Below are positions 12,015 through 22,129 of a DNA stretch of 64,000 nucleotides, piece after piece. Origin of the DNA: Lolium rigidum (Eukaryota > Streptophyta > Magnoliopsida > Poales > Poaceae); contig NC_061514.1 of assembly GCF_022539505.1 (NCBI RefSeq), positions 343,402,644 through 343,466,643 of the forward strand. Reading direction: 5' to 3'. A program made the position numbers and the translations under genes. How positions within the stretch are numbered: the stretch's first letter is position 1; every line of letters starts with the position of its first letter. The notes beneath the pieces were generated by a model that worked only from the letters and a program-made list of their open reading frames with translations, searched no databases and was not told the origin of the DNA.

Positions 12015-12283
12015 CTTCCTCCGTTCATACTACTTCGTGTGTTGGTCAGAGCCGAACCTTTTAAGTTTTGACCAAATATTTGCAAAAAGATATAAACATC
12101 TACAATATAAAATCTAGTATATTAGAATCTTCAAAAAGTATATTTCGTATTATATGCATTTGGTATTATGAATATTAATACTTTTTAAATATTATTGGTC
12201 AAACTTTGTAACAGTGATCTAGAGTTTAGGGTTTAGGGTACTTTAACTAAACCCATAAAATGAAGTAAATAAAACAGTGGGAG
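12015..12283. mobile_element. Stowaway-type MITE (Tc1/Mariner)
   Basis: The left end CTTCCTCCGTTCATACTAC, preceded by TA, is the grass Stowaway terminus. The right end (about 12262-12283, ending GTGGGAG) is its degraded inverse. The interior has the usual TTGACCAA/TTGGTCAA arms. The right end is diverged, so the boundary is approximate. Confidence 0.65.
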
Positions 12284-13587
12284 CATGAAAAAAATCACAC
12301 AATAATCATGTAATTGGTGGTCAGAGTTTTGTCTCAGCTAACTAATACATGACTTCCATTTTGACATGAAAATATATTGTTTTATTGGGTTATAAGTTAT
12401 ATAACGGGAATCACACACCATATTAAGCAATATGTCACCCAAGAAGAATATATTGTGGTGGATTATGGCCAATTTGGATTTGGTAGATATGAATGCGTGT
12501 GGACTCTTTCTGAAACATAAACATGAAAGTAGAGAAAAATACTAAATAAAAAAGGCATGAATCATGCAGGTATGTACATGTAAAGTTTGAAGCCAAAATA
12601 CAAAAACACATTACTTGTGTGCAAAAAAAGTCCAAGTATAATAGTATAAAGACCAGATTTTCTGTGCAAAATATTAGTGTAGCCCACGATTTTACTTTTC
12701 TTGATAATTTGAACGAGTAAGTATCAAGGTAATATGTACATGCATGATTTATATCATGATTTTCAGAAAAATTAAAATGCTGTTTTGAAAAAAAAAATTA
12801 AAAAAATCATGTCCAGCTAAAGTCCTAAACCAATATTCTCTTTGGGATTCTGCCACCTTATTGTCGGAAGGGCAAGTAGACTTCTCCGACAAAGAGTTTT
12901 GAGTGTTTTACTATTCTGGACTAGTTCGTTTTATTATTTCTCTTTTATTTATTGTTTTTTAGTTCTCTTTCACTAAAACAACTATCGATGGATAGTCCGT
13001 CCAAAGTACAAAATACACTCTGTTAACACCTAGTTCAAAATACCACATTCCATTTAGATATGCAATATGATGTGGGTCCAAATATGTAGTACGGCTCGTC
13101 TAATAGGGTAGTTGATCCCATAAAAACGGCACAAGCTAGGCGTCAGATCGTACGCCCCGATCTGCCGGATCGTTAGATTGTTGTGTCATTATGCCAGATG
13201 CCTCACGTGATCACCCGCCTTATCACACTGTTTCCCTCCGTTAAATATATCCCTAATTCGGTGGCAAAATACAATAAGGCCATCTACATATCCCCAATTT
13301 GATTGCAACGTTTAAAAAACAGGAGTCGTGGTTTGCAACAATTATAATCACTGCATCCAACATATATACCCAACACATCTAGCATTAAGGAACATGTCTA
13401 TATTACTACAAACCCCTGCTACAAACATGCCCATAAATCGTCGCAATATTTTACTCGTGGGTGCACAACTACAATGACAAACACTTTTAGGCAAAACCAG
13501 CAACATATAGCAAAATCACACACCCAAACCATATAGCTATTGCTTTGAAACAAACTAATACTACTAAAAATAACAATAATTGTAAGA
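12284..13587. other. AT-rich intergenic sequence
   Basis: No gene, RNA or complete transposon recognised. A motif CGAGTAAGTATCAAGGTAA near 12714 recurs near 45825, hinting at an unclassified dispersed repeat. Minus-strand 13451-13468 could be a tiny last exon of the RING gene (see that entry). Confidence 0.4.
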
Positions 13588-14043
13588 TCATATCGACCCA
13601 CGTACCAGGGGGTGATAATAAGGCGACAATTTCTTTTTGCTCGCCTCCCTCGCCGCCTGGTACTGTTGCTCATTGTCGAAGTAGGCTGCTGTCTTGGCGT
13701 GGTACCAATACTCTCTGAACACGGAGCCTGCGGTGGTGGCGGCGCGGCGAGCGGCATCTGCCCTGGTGACCAGAACGGTGGGGCAATGAGCTCTGCAAAC
13801 GCAGCAGTTCTTATCGCCGTCGACGTACCGGATACGAACCATGCATTTAGGGCACACGGCGCGATGGCCGCATAGCCCGACCGAGAACCACTCCAGGGGG
13901 TCCCTGCACGCCGCGCAACAACCCAGTGCTTCGGCGGCGCCGGCGACGTCCCCGACCTCTATGCGGACGACGTGATGGTCCTTGCTGCTGCTACCGACCC
14001 CGTAGGCGTCTTCGAGATGGAGGTTCGCGTTAGGGCTTTTCAT
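13588..14043 (-). CDS. HEL2/ZNF598-type RING-finger protein, short paralogue
   Basis: A 151-codon frame starts at an ATG with a TATA box about 50 bp upstream. Residues 42-84 form a RING: Cys43, Cys46, Cys58, His60, Cys64, Cys67, then Cys80/81 and Cys83, with the family-typical PLEW and CGHR..C motifs. This spacing and the following VLVTRA segment match the N-terminal RING of HEL2/ZNF598 E3 ubiquitin ligases, which mark stalled ribosomes (family knowledge). The C2H2 fingers of full-length members are absent; the chain stops soon after a WYH....YFDN segment. A good splice donor (CTG|GTACGT, 13606/13605) lies just before the stop. Splicing to an acceptor at 13469-13470 would replace the tail with five residues. 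It may be a truncated paralogue or the first exon of a longer gene whose rest is lost. E3 activity is inferred. Confidence 0.65.
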   Translation of the reverse strand: MKSPNANLHLEDAYGVGSSSKDHHVVRIEVGDVAGAAEALGCCAACRDPLEWFSVGLCGHRAVCPKCMVRIRYVDGDKNCCVCRAHCPTVLVTRADAARRAATTAGSVFREYWYHAKTAAYFDNEQQYQAAREASKKKLSPYYHPLVRGSI

Positions 14044-14086
14044 ATCGCCGTAACTATTTTCTAGTAATACTTGCGATTTGTGATGG

Positions 14087-14094
14087 TTATATAT
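14087..14094 (-). promoter_or_regulatory. TATA box of the RING gene
   Basis: ATATATAA on the minus strand about 45-50 bp upstream of the ATG at 14043. The spacing implies a very short 5' UTR. Confidence 0.5.
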
Positions 14095-14267
14095 CGCGTA
14101 AACAGTAACATTTATTTTTTTATATAGATCCGAGAGACCAGGAGGAAATTACAGAACACCGGACCGGACCAGGAAATCGTCTCTGACTTCATTATATCTG
14201 TCGTGTAGATAGAGTTCGATTAGCAAACGCACAAGTTCTTAACTTTGAGAGTACAATCTTTAGGTAA

Positions 14268-14556
14268 GAATTGGACTCGGGTGATTGCTGATTCTGGACG
14301 ATCTGGCTTATGTTTAACTGTTGCAAAAGATTGACAGGTTAAATGTGGAGATCCAGCAGGCTGAACGCGAGTATAATCTCAATCGTGCAGCTGAACTGAA
14401 GTATGGCACTCTGAATGCGTTGCAGCGGCAGCTTCAAACTACAGAGAACGAGCTAACTGAATACCAAAGTCCGGGGAAAGCCATGCTAAGAGAAGTGGCG
14501 ACCCAAGATGATATTGCCGGTATGGTCCGGCACACAAGGAATTGGACTCGGGTGAT
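14268..14556 (+). pseudogene. ClpB/HSP101 middle-domain exon fragment
   Basis: Positions about 14327-14537 encode a segment matching the end of the ClpB-type middle coiled coil: an IQQAEREYNLNRAAELKYG-like stretch, a QRQLQTTE coil, then TQDDIAGMV leading to the second AAA+ module. The wording is closest to the organellar (CLPB3/CLPB-M) branch. ClpB is a hexameric AAA+ disaggregase working with HSP70; only about 70 residues of roughly 970 are here, so it cannot function. After the conserved VxxW position the frame becomes unrelated. The exon is bracketed by an 18-bp direct repeat, GAATTGGACTCGGGTGAT (14268-14285 and 14539-14556), suggesting insertion or filler repair. Confidence 0.7.
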
Positions 14557-14613
14557 CTGGCCATGCCTGCTTAGGGAGGTTCTGCAATGCTAATCGTCCA
14601 GGAACCAGGGCGC

Positions 14614-14631
14614 CTCTCTCTCTCTCTCTCT
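14614..14631 (+). repeat. CT dinucleotide microsatellite
   Basis: Nine CT units, just upstream of the gag-like frame, in a region also containing repeated GCGCAGCGAGAGGGA (about 14693-14730). Confidence 0.85.
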
Positions 14632-15068
14632 GCACCAAATTTCCCAGTCGAATATAGTCAGCCACATACATGGAAGTGAAACATTAAAGAGCGCAGCGAG
14701 AGGGAGCGCAGCGCAGCGAGAGGGAGTGCTGCGCGAGTGCCGAGGGCCTCCCTCGGTTCACGGCGGCGCCCGGGCCATGGCAACGACGATCGCTTCTTCG
14801 CCGACCCCGTCCTCGCTGCCGACGTCGGGCCCGCGCGGGCGTGAAGACAGGTGGCGCGGCGGCCGCGGCTCGGACTCGGAAGACACTCCGCGGTCGCAGA
14901 TCGAGGGGCTCGGCGGCGGGCGGGCGGAGCACGGCGACCGGCCGGAATCGTCAAGGGCGCGCAGCGAGGTGAGGTCTGAGGTCTTCCGGGAGGAGGAAGG
15001 CGTCGCCTTTGACGGCCTTGACAACTCCGACGACCCCATCGACGACGAGGAAGACAACCCGTGGGAGG

Positions 15069-15203
15069 TGTTGAGATACATATCACATATCTTTGTATTT
15101 ATTATTGGACCCGCCTTCTTCCTTGTATAGTCGAGGACGTGACCTATATATGTAACGCCATATGCACCCAATCAATACATTGTGAGTTGCATCCTTTTCT
15201 ACA
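15069..15203 (+). repeat. Copia 5' LTR (135 bp, internally deleted)
   Basis: Matches the 3' LTR end to end except for a 44-bp block missing after position 15084. TG...CA termini are intact. Confidence 0.92.
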
Positions 15204-15213
15204 TGGTATCAGA
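15204..15213 (+). other. Copia primer-binding site, tRNA-iMet type
   Basis: TGGTATCAGA follows the 5' LTR directly and is complementary to the 3' end of initiator tRNA-Met, the usual primer of plant Copia elements. Confidence 0.85.
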
Positions 15214-15410
15214 CATCTTTCGTTCCTAACCTAGCCGCCGCGCCCCTCTCTCCCCGCGCGCGCCGCACCACCCTCCAACCCTAGCGCTGCCGCCCTTGTG
15301 CCGCCGCTGCGTGTGCTCCTCCTCACGCCGCGCCGCCGCCGCACCTGCAGCCGCCGCCGCGCCTCCCTCCCCTACCCCGCGCCATCGTCATCCCCCGCGC
15401 GCGCGTCGTC

Positions 15411-18400
15411 ATGTCGTCGGTCTCCAACGGCAGCAACCCCTTCGCCTACAACCCATGGACGGGGGTCATCTACGCCTACAGCATGTCGGTGCCGTGCCCG
15501 CCGACTCACCAGGCGCACTTCACCGCGACACCTCCCTACGCCTCGGCCTTCACCGCCACGCCGCCGTCCTACGCCCCGGCCTACCACGCCGCGCCCGCAC
15601 CTAGCTCTTACGCCGGTGGCGGCAACTGGTTTATGGACACGGGCGCCTCGTCTCACATGGCCGCTCACCCGGTAACCTTTCCCATTCTTTTCCCACTTCC
15701 ACCGAGTCTCGCATCATTGTCGGTAACGGCGCCGGTCTTACTATTTCTCACATTGGTTCTGCTAATTTTCCTTCTACTTCTAAACCACTGTCTCTTAATA
15801 ATGTCCTTGCGTCTCCCCAGCTTATTCAGAATTTAGTCTCTGTTAAAACTCTTTCTCGTGACAACTCTGTGACTGTTGAATTTGACGCGTTTGGTTTTTC
15901 TGTTAAGGACGCCCGCACCCGTATGGTCCTCCATCGATGTGAGAGCCCCGACGATTTGTATCCGGTGATGTTGCCTTCCACCCCCGGCGCCGCACCTCGT
16001 GCTCTCTCCGCAGGCGTTGATATTTGGCATGCTCGTCTTGGACATCCCAATGCCAACACGCTTCACCAAATAATGAGGGGTTTTTCGTTTTCATCTACTA
16101 AACAGTCTTCACATAGTTGCGAAGCATGTCGTCTTGGTAAACACGTTTGTCTTCCTTTTAGTCAGTCTTCCACCGTTGCGTCTTTTCCTTTTGAGTTAAT
16201 TCATAGTGATGTATGGACCTCTCCAATCCCGAGTAATTCTGGTCTTCTTTATTACCTAGTTATTGTTGATGATTTTTCTCATTTTGTGTGGATGTTTCCC
16301 CTCCGTAAAAAGTCCGATGTCGCCACCACTCTCACAGCCTTCTACGCCTATGTTTCCACCCAGTTCGGTCGCCCCATCCACGCCCTACAAACTGACAACG
16401 GAAAAGAGTTTGACAATGTCGCCGTCCGCACCCTACTCTCCTCTCACGGCACTATTTTCCGTCTAATCTGTCCATACACGTCCCAACAAAACGGCCGCGC
16501 CGAGCGTATCCTCCGCACCCTCAACGACTGCGTCCGCACACTCCTATTCCACAGCCATGTTCCCCCGCCTTTTGGCCTGACGCCTTAGCCACCGCCACCC
16601 TCCTTGTCAACCTTCGTCCGTGTCGTCCCCGCTGGAAATATGCACCTCATCACCTCCTTTACGGTTCCCCTCCATCCTACGACGGTCTTCGGATTTTCGA
16701 TTGTCGTTGTTATCCTAGTATCGCCGCCACCACTCCTCATAAACTCGCCCCTCGTTCCGTTCCGTGTGTTTTCCTCGGCTACCCGGCTAACACCAAAGGC
16801 TACCGCTGCTATGATCCGGTTTCTCACCGCGTCATCACCTCCCGGCATGTGTACTTTGATGAGCATTGCTTTCCTTTTGCACAAAGACAGGTGGTCGCCA
16901 CTCCTCCTTCGACTATTGATGGTCCCCGGCGTCGACCCCCTGCAGGTCCGCCAGCTGCAGTGCCCTCGAGCTCGGACTCGGGCACTGCCTCGTCGTTCTC
17001 CGCCGCGCCCTTGAGCTCTGGCTCGGGTGCTGCCTCGGCACCCTCTGGGTCACCCTTGAGCCATGTCTCGGGTGACCCCACGTCGACACCTGCGCCGACG
17101 CCCGCCTCGACGCCGCCTGCGTCGCCCTCGAGCCTCAGCTCGGGCGCCGCGCCGTCTTCGCTGGGGGACGCCCCTTCGCCGGGTTCATCCGCCTCGACGC
17201 CGCTTGTGTCGCCCTCGAGCCTCAGCTCGGGCGCCGCGCCGTCTTCGCCAGGCGACGCCTCGCCTCCGCCTCCTCCGCCGCCGGCCACGGGGCCCCTCAC
17301 GCGCGCCCGTGTAGGGATTCGCGTCCCGAGCACGCGGTACCCCTCGGACGAGTACGTCTGCACCGCGTCGACTTCCGCGCCTTCACCATCCACACTATCG
17401 CCCCTGCCCGCATCTGCCCGGGTTGCTCTCCGCGACCCGCAGTGGCTTGCGGCCATGCAGGACGAGTTCGACGCCCTGCAGCGGAACCAGACATGGACGC
17501 TTGTTCCCCGACCCCCTCACGCCAACATCATCACCGGGAAGTGGGTCTTCAAGCACAAGTTCCATCCGGACGGTACTCTCGACCGTCACAAGGCGCGGTG
17601 GGTGGTTCGTGGCTTTCTCCAGCGTGCCGGCGTCGACTTCACCGACACCTTCGCCCCGGTTGTCAAGCCCGGGACGATCCGCACCGTCCTTCAGCTCGCG
17701 GTCTCCCGCGCATGGCCCGTGCACCAGATGGATGTCTCCAACGCCTTCCTTCATGGCCATCTCGAGGAGCAGGTCTTCTGCCAGCAGCCCACGGGTTTCA
17801 TCGACAGCACCCACCCCGACCAGGTGCCTGCTCTCGCGCTCGTTATACGGGCTCAAGCAGGCCCCACGCGCTTGGTACCAGCGTATCGCAGCGTTTCTTC
17901 ACCAACTCGGCTTCCGCTCCACCCGCTCCGATGCCTCGTTGTTTGTGTACAACAATGGCACCACCACCGCGTACCTGCTGCTCTACATCGATGACATCCT
18001 CTTGACGGCCAGCTCGACGGACCTGCTACGACAGATCACTGAGCGTCTTCGCGCTGAGATTGCCCTCAAGGACTTGGGGCCCCTGCACTAATTCCTCGGC
18101 ATCGAGGTCGTACGTCGCACCGACGGCTACTTCCTTCATCAGCGCAAGTACGCCCACGAGCTCCTGGACCGTGCCGGTATGCTTAATTGCAAACCCGCGG
18201 CCACGCCTGTCGACACGAAGTCCAAGCTCTCCGCCACGGATGGTTCGTTGGCCACAGATGCGTCACTTTATCGCTCCATTGTCGGTGACCTGCAGTACCT
18301 CACCTTGACCCGCCCCGAGCTGCAGTATGATGTCCAGCAGGTGTGCCTTCACATGCATGCTCCGCCGGATCCTCATTGGGCTGCGGTCAAGCGGATCCTC

Positions 18401-18946
18401 CGCTACATTCGTGGCACCATGGACTTCGGCCTCTCCCTCCACGCCTCCACCGCTACGAACATCGTCGCCTACTCGGACGCCGATTGGGCAGGCTGCCCCG
18501 ACACGCGTCGCTCCACGTCTGGCTACTGCGTCTACTTCGGACCTTCGCTCATCTCCTGGTCGTCTAAGCGACAACCCACGGTCTCTCGCTCCAGCGCCGA
18601 AGCGGAGTACCGAGGCTGTTGCTAACGCGGTTGCCGAGGTCTCTTGGCTGCGGCAACTCCTCGTTGAGCTCTCATGTCCCGTTGCCAAAGCCACCGTGGT
18701 CTATTGCGACAACGTCTCCGCCGTCTACCTCTCCGCCAACCCGGTCCACCATCGCCGCACCAAGCATATTGAGCTGGACATCCACTTTGTTCGGGAACAG
18801 GTGGCCCTTGGACACATTCGAGTACTTCATGTGCCCACCTCCCAACATTTTTGGGATATCATGACTAAGGGTCTCCCTACGGCGTCCTTTGAGGAGTTTC
18901 GGTCCAGTCTATGCGTTCGATCAGGCGACGCTTCGACTGCGGGGGG
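15411..18946 (+). pseudogene. Copia gag-pol polyprotein, gag-deleted and frameshifted
   Basis: From an ATG at 15411 only a few gag residues precede the NPWTG-type linker and the protease motif DTGASSHM (about 15636-15660), so the gag core and its zinc knuckle are deleted. The frame then shifts near 15672. The GAG-pre-integrase zinc site (WHARLGH, CEAC) and the integrase D,D,E motifs (HSDVW, QTDNG, NGRAER) lie at 16018-16560. Further shifts occur near 16575 and 17828. The reverse transcriptase has the FAPVVK, QMDVSNAFL and YIDD motifs (17640-18000). A TAA stop lies at 18090, and the RNase H part (SDADWAG, CDN, HIELDIHF) contains a last shift near 18615. Described as found; no intact version is proposed. 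Confidence 0.9.
18937..18946 (+). other. Copia polypurine tract
   Basis: CTGCGGGGGG lies immediately upstream of the 3' LTR, the expected place of the plus-strand primer. Confidence 0.7.
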
Positions 18947-19125
18947 TGTTGAGATACATATCCTTGTATATCCGGATGTGTATCTTCTGTAGTTATGTAT
19001 AGCGATACATATCTTTGTATTTATTATTGGGCCCGCCTCCTTCCTTGTATAGTCGAGGACGTGGCCTATATATGTAACGCCATATGCACCCAATCGATAC
19101 ATTGTGAGTTGCATCCTTTTCTACA
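18947..19125 (+). repeat. Copia 3' LTR (179 bp)
   Basis: TG...CA ends. It is followed by the second copy of the GGAGG target duplication and contains the 44-bp block absent from the 5' LTR. Confidence 0.92.
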
Positions 19126-19338
19126 GGAGGAACACATGTGACATGCAAGCGTGCGCGCGGCCGGCGAGCTGGGAGGAAGGTGGCGGCGAAGGCGGCGCGG
19201 CCTGAACGCGTCATCGGCGCCTACGATGAGTACCACGGGCTCTGCCTCCTCTGCACGCAGCCAGGCCACCGCGCCGCCGACTGCACCGTCGGCCCGATGT
19301 GCTTGCGCTGCGGAGAGGTTGGGCACATGGTGTCGTTG

Positions 19339-19438
19339 NNNNNNNNNNNNNNNNNNNNNNNNNNNNNNNNNNNNNNNNNNNNNNNNNNNNNNNNNNNNNN
19401 NNNNNNNNNNNNNNNNNNNNNNNNNNNNNNNNNNNNNN
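19339..19438. other. Assembly gap of exactly 100 N
   Basis: Exactly one hundred undetermined bases, the customary size for a gap of unknown length between contigs. It separates the gag-like frame on the left from an Athila-lineage element on the right. The true distance, and even adjacency, is uncertain. Confidence 0.98.
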
Positions 19439-19762
19439 GAATGAAAGTTGCGTACATATCTGAGGATCATGCTCGTAAATTGGCGTAATTTTCTGAGCTA
19501 CCTACAGGAAGATAGACCCAGATTCGTGACAAGCAAAGAATTCACGGAACTGCGCAGATAATCCCAATCTAGTACTTACTTTTCTATCAAAGACTTTACT
19601 TGGCACAACAAAACATAAAACTAAGATAAGGAGAGGTTGCTACAGTAGTAAACAACTTCCAAGACACAAATATAAAACAAAATACTGTAGTAAAAAAAAC
19701 ATGGGTTGTCTCCCATAAGCGCTTTTCTTTAACGCCTTTCAGCTAGGCGCAGAAAGTGTAAC

Positions 19763-21877
19763 TCAAGTAACATCGAGAGATGAAGCATCAACATCATAAT
19801 TTGTTCTAATAATAGAATCATAAGGTAACTTCATTCTCTTTCTAGGGAAGTGTTCCATACCTTTCTTGAGAGGAAATTGATATTTAATATTACCTTCCTT
19901 CATATCAATAGTAGCACCAACGGTTCGAAGAAAAGGTCTTCCCAATATAATGGGGCAAGATGCATTGCATTCAATATCCAAGACAACAAAATCAACGGGG
20001 ACAAGGTTATTGTTAACCATAATATGAACATTATCAACTTTCCCCAAAGGTTTCTTTTTAGCATTATCAGCGAGATTAACATCCAAATAACAGTTTTTCA
20101 ATGGTGGCAAGTCAAGCATATCATAGACTTTTTTAGGCATAACAGAAATACTTGCACCAAGATCACATAAAGCATTACAATCAAAATCTTTGGTTCTCAT
20201 TTTAATGATGGGCTCCCAACCATCCTCTAGCTTTCTAGGAATAGAAGTTTCAAGTTTTAGTTTCTCTTCTCTAGCTTTTATGAGAGCATTTGTAATATGT
20301 TTTGTGAAAGCCAAATTTATAGCACTAGCATTGGGACTCTTAGCAAGTTTTTGTAAGAACTTTATAACTTCAGAGATATGGCAATCATCAAAATCTAAAT
20401 CATTACAATCTAAAGCAATGGGATTATCATCCCCAAGGTTGGAAAAAATTTCAGCAGTTTTATCACAAGCGGTTTCAGCAGTTTTAGCAGTTTCAGGTAA
20501 TTTTGCGCGCTTTGCACTAGGAGTAGAAACATTGCTAACACCAATTATTTTACCATTGATAGTAGGAGGTGCAGCAACATATGAATCATTAGCATTGCTA
20601 GTGGTGGTAATAGTCCAAACTTTAGCTACATTTTCTTTTTTAGCTAGTTTTTCATTTTCTTCTCTATCCCACCTAGCACGCAGTTCAGCCATTAATCTTA
20701 TATTCTCATTAATTCTAACTTGGATGGCATTTGCTGTAGTAACAATTTTATTTTCAATATCCCTATTAGGCATAACTTTCGATTTCAAAAGATCAACATC
20801 GGAGGCAAGACTATCAACTCTAGAAACAAGAATATCAATTTTATTGAGCTTTTCCTCAACAGATTTGTTAAAAGCAGTTTGTGTACTAATAAATTCTTTA
20901 AGCATGGCTTCAAGTCCAGGGGGTGTATTCCTATTATTGTTGTAAGAATTCCCATAAGAATTAGCATAACCGTTACCATTATTATAAGGATATGGCCTAT
21001 AGTTATTACTAGAATTGTTCAGATAAGCATTGTTGTTGAAATTATTATTTTTAATGAAGTTCACATCAACATGTTCTTCTTGAGCAACCAATGAAGCTAA
21101 TGGAACATTGTTAGGATCAACATTAGTCCTATCATTCGCAAGCATAGACATAATAGCATCAACCTTATCATTCAAGGAAGAGGATTCTTCAACCGAATTT
21201 ACCTTCTTACCTTGTGGAGCTCTTTCCGTGTGCCATTCAGAGTAATTAACCATCATATTATCAAGGAGCTTTGTTGCTTCACCAAGAGTGATGGACATAA
21301 AGGTACCTCCAGCAGCTGAATCCAATAAATTCCGCGAAGAAAAATTTAGTCCTGCATAGAAGGTTTGGATGATCATCCAAGTAGTCGATCCATGGGTTGG
21401 GCAATTTTTAACCAGAGATTTCATTCTTTCCCAAGCTTGAGCAACATGTTCATTATCTAATTGTTTAAAATTCATTATGCTACTCCTCAAAGATATAATT
21501 TTAGCAGGGGGATAATATCTACCAATAAAAGCATCCTTGCATTTAGTCCATGAATCAATACTATTCTTAGGCAGAGATAGCAACCAATCTTTAGCTCTTC
21601 CTCTTAATGAGAAAGGAAACAATTTTAATTTTATAATATCACCATCTACATCTTTATACTTTTGCATTTCACATAGTTCAACAAAATTATTGAGATGGGC
21701 AGCAACATCATCGGAACTAACACCAGAAAATTGCTCTCTCATGACAAGATTAAGTAAAGCAGGTTTAATTTCAAAGAATTCTGCTGTAGTAGCAGGTGGA
21801 GCAATAGGTGTGCATAAGAAATCATTATTATTTGTGCTAGTGAAGTCACACAACTTAGTATTTTCAGGGGTGGCCAT
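19763..21877 (-). CDS. Gag plus aspartic-protease-like polyprotein of Gypsy copy 1
   Basis: An uninterrupted frame of 704 codons starts MATPENTKL. The N-terminal half is a retrotransposon gag domain (WLLSLP, QAWERMKSLVKNCP). An Asn/Tyr-rich low-complexity stretch stands about where a zinc knuckle might be, and no CCHC knuckle is present. A coiled region follows, then a C-terminal retropepsin-like fold with CDLGASISVMP in place of DTGA/DSGA, as is usual in Athila-type elements, and ILGRPFL near the end. Gag forms the particle that packages element RNA (family knowledge). There is no pol, so mobility would need a partner element. The intact length suggests recent activity or recent copying. Confidence 0.88.
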   Translation of the reverse strand: MATPENTKLCDFTSTNNNDFLCTPIAPPATTAEFFEIKPALLNLVMREQFSGVSSDDVAAHLNNFVELCEMQKYKDVDGDIIKLKLFPFSLRGRAKDWLLSLPKNSIDSWTKCKDAFIGRYYPPAKIISLRSSIMNFKQLDNEHVAQAWERMKSLVKNCPTHGSTTWMIIQTFYAGLNFSSRNLLDSAAGGTFMSITLGEATKLLDNMMVNYSEWHTERAPQGKKVNSVEESSSLNDKVDAIMSMLANDRTNVDPNNVPLASLVAQEEHVDVNFIKNNNFNNNAYLNNSSNNYRPYPYNNGNGYANSYGNSYNNNRNTPPGLEAMLKEFISTQTAFNKSVEEKLNKIDILVSRVDSLASDVDLLKSKVMPNRDIENKIVTTANAIQVRINENIRLMAELRARWDREENEKLAKKENVAKVWTITTTSNANDSYVAAPPTINGKIIGVSNVSTPSAKRAKLPETAKTAETACDKTAEIFSNLGDDNPIALDCNDLDFDDCHISEVIKFLQKLAKSPNASAINLAFTKHITNALIKAREEKLKLETSIPRKLEDGWEPIIKMRTKDFDCNALCDLGASISVMPKKVYDMLDLPPLKNCYLDVNLADNAKKKPLGKVDNVHIMVNNNLVPVDFVVLDIECNASCPIILGRPFLRTVGATIDMKEGNIKYQFPLKKGMEHFPRKRMKLPYDSIIRTNYDVDASSLDVT

Positions 21878-22100
21878 TTTAGCAATAGTAAATAAAGCAA
21901 ACTAGATAAAGTAAATGCAAGTAAACTAATTTTTTTGTGTTTTTGATATAGCAAACAAGACAGTAAATAAAGTAAAGCTAGCAACTAATTTTTTTGTGTT
22001 TTGATATAATGCAGCAAACAAAGTAGTAAATAAAATAAAGCAAGACAAAAACAAAGTAAAGAGATTGAGAAGTGGAGACTCCCCTTGCAGCGTGTCTTGA

Positions 22101-22120
22101 TCTCCGGCAACGAGCGCCGG
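22101..22120 (-). other. Degraded tRNA-Asp primer-binding site, copy 1
   Basis: Corresponds to 29581-29598 of copy 2 but carries an inserted base and substitutions, so it no longer matches tRNA-Asp perfectly. Confidence 0.6.
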
Positions 22121-22129
22121 AAAAGAGCT

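Larger units (their letters stand above)
15069..19125 (+). mobile_element. Short-LTR Ty1/Copia retrotransposon, 4.06 kb
   Basis: It has LTRs of 135 and 179 bp starting TGTTGAGATACATATC and ending TTTTCTACA. A perfect 5-bp target duplication GGAGG flanks it (15064-15068 and 19126-19130). A primer-binding site complementary to initiator tRNA-Met follows the 5' LTR, and a purine tract precedes the 3' LTR. The pol order is protease, integrase, reverse transcriptase, RNase H, the Copia order. Gag is largely missing and pol is broken, so this copy is dead. Four transitions separate the alignable LTR parts (about 3%). At the commonly assumed grass rate of 1.3e-8 per site per year that is roughly a million years. 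Confidence 0.93.
14777..19338 (+). pseudogene. Gag-like CCHC protein frame, split by a Copia insertion and cut by the gap
   Basis: An ATG at 14777 (GGCCATGG) opens a 97-codon Ser/Arg/Asp/Glu-rich N-terminus up to the Copia insertion at 15069. Beyond the Copia element (19126-19338) a frame gives a basic stretch and two zinc knuckles: a complete C-x2-C-x4-H-x4-C, and a second whose last Cys would fall in the N gap. With a single GGAGG target copy the two halves differ by one base in frame, so there is also an indel or a base-calling error. The style resembles the gag-like frame at 1-3104, but the strand is opposite. Likely a LINE or related retroelement ORF1. The 3' part is missing. Confidence 0.6.

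Noticed and set aside
12225..12238. TTTAGGG repeated twice, telomere-like
   Set aside because: Two units inside a Stowaway MITE are not an interstitial telomere tract.
20190..20945. 251-codon plus frame (and a similar one at 27894-28421)
   Set aside because: Antisense shadow of the conserved Gypsy gag frame.
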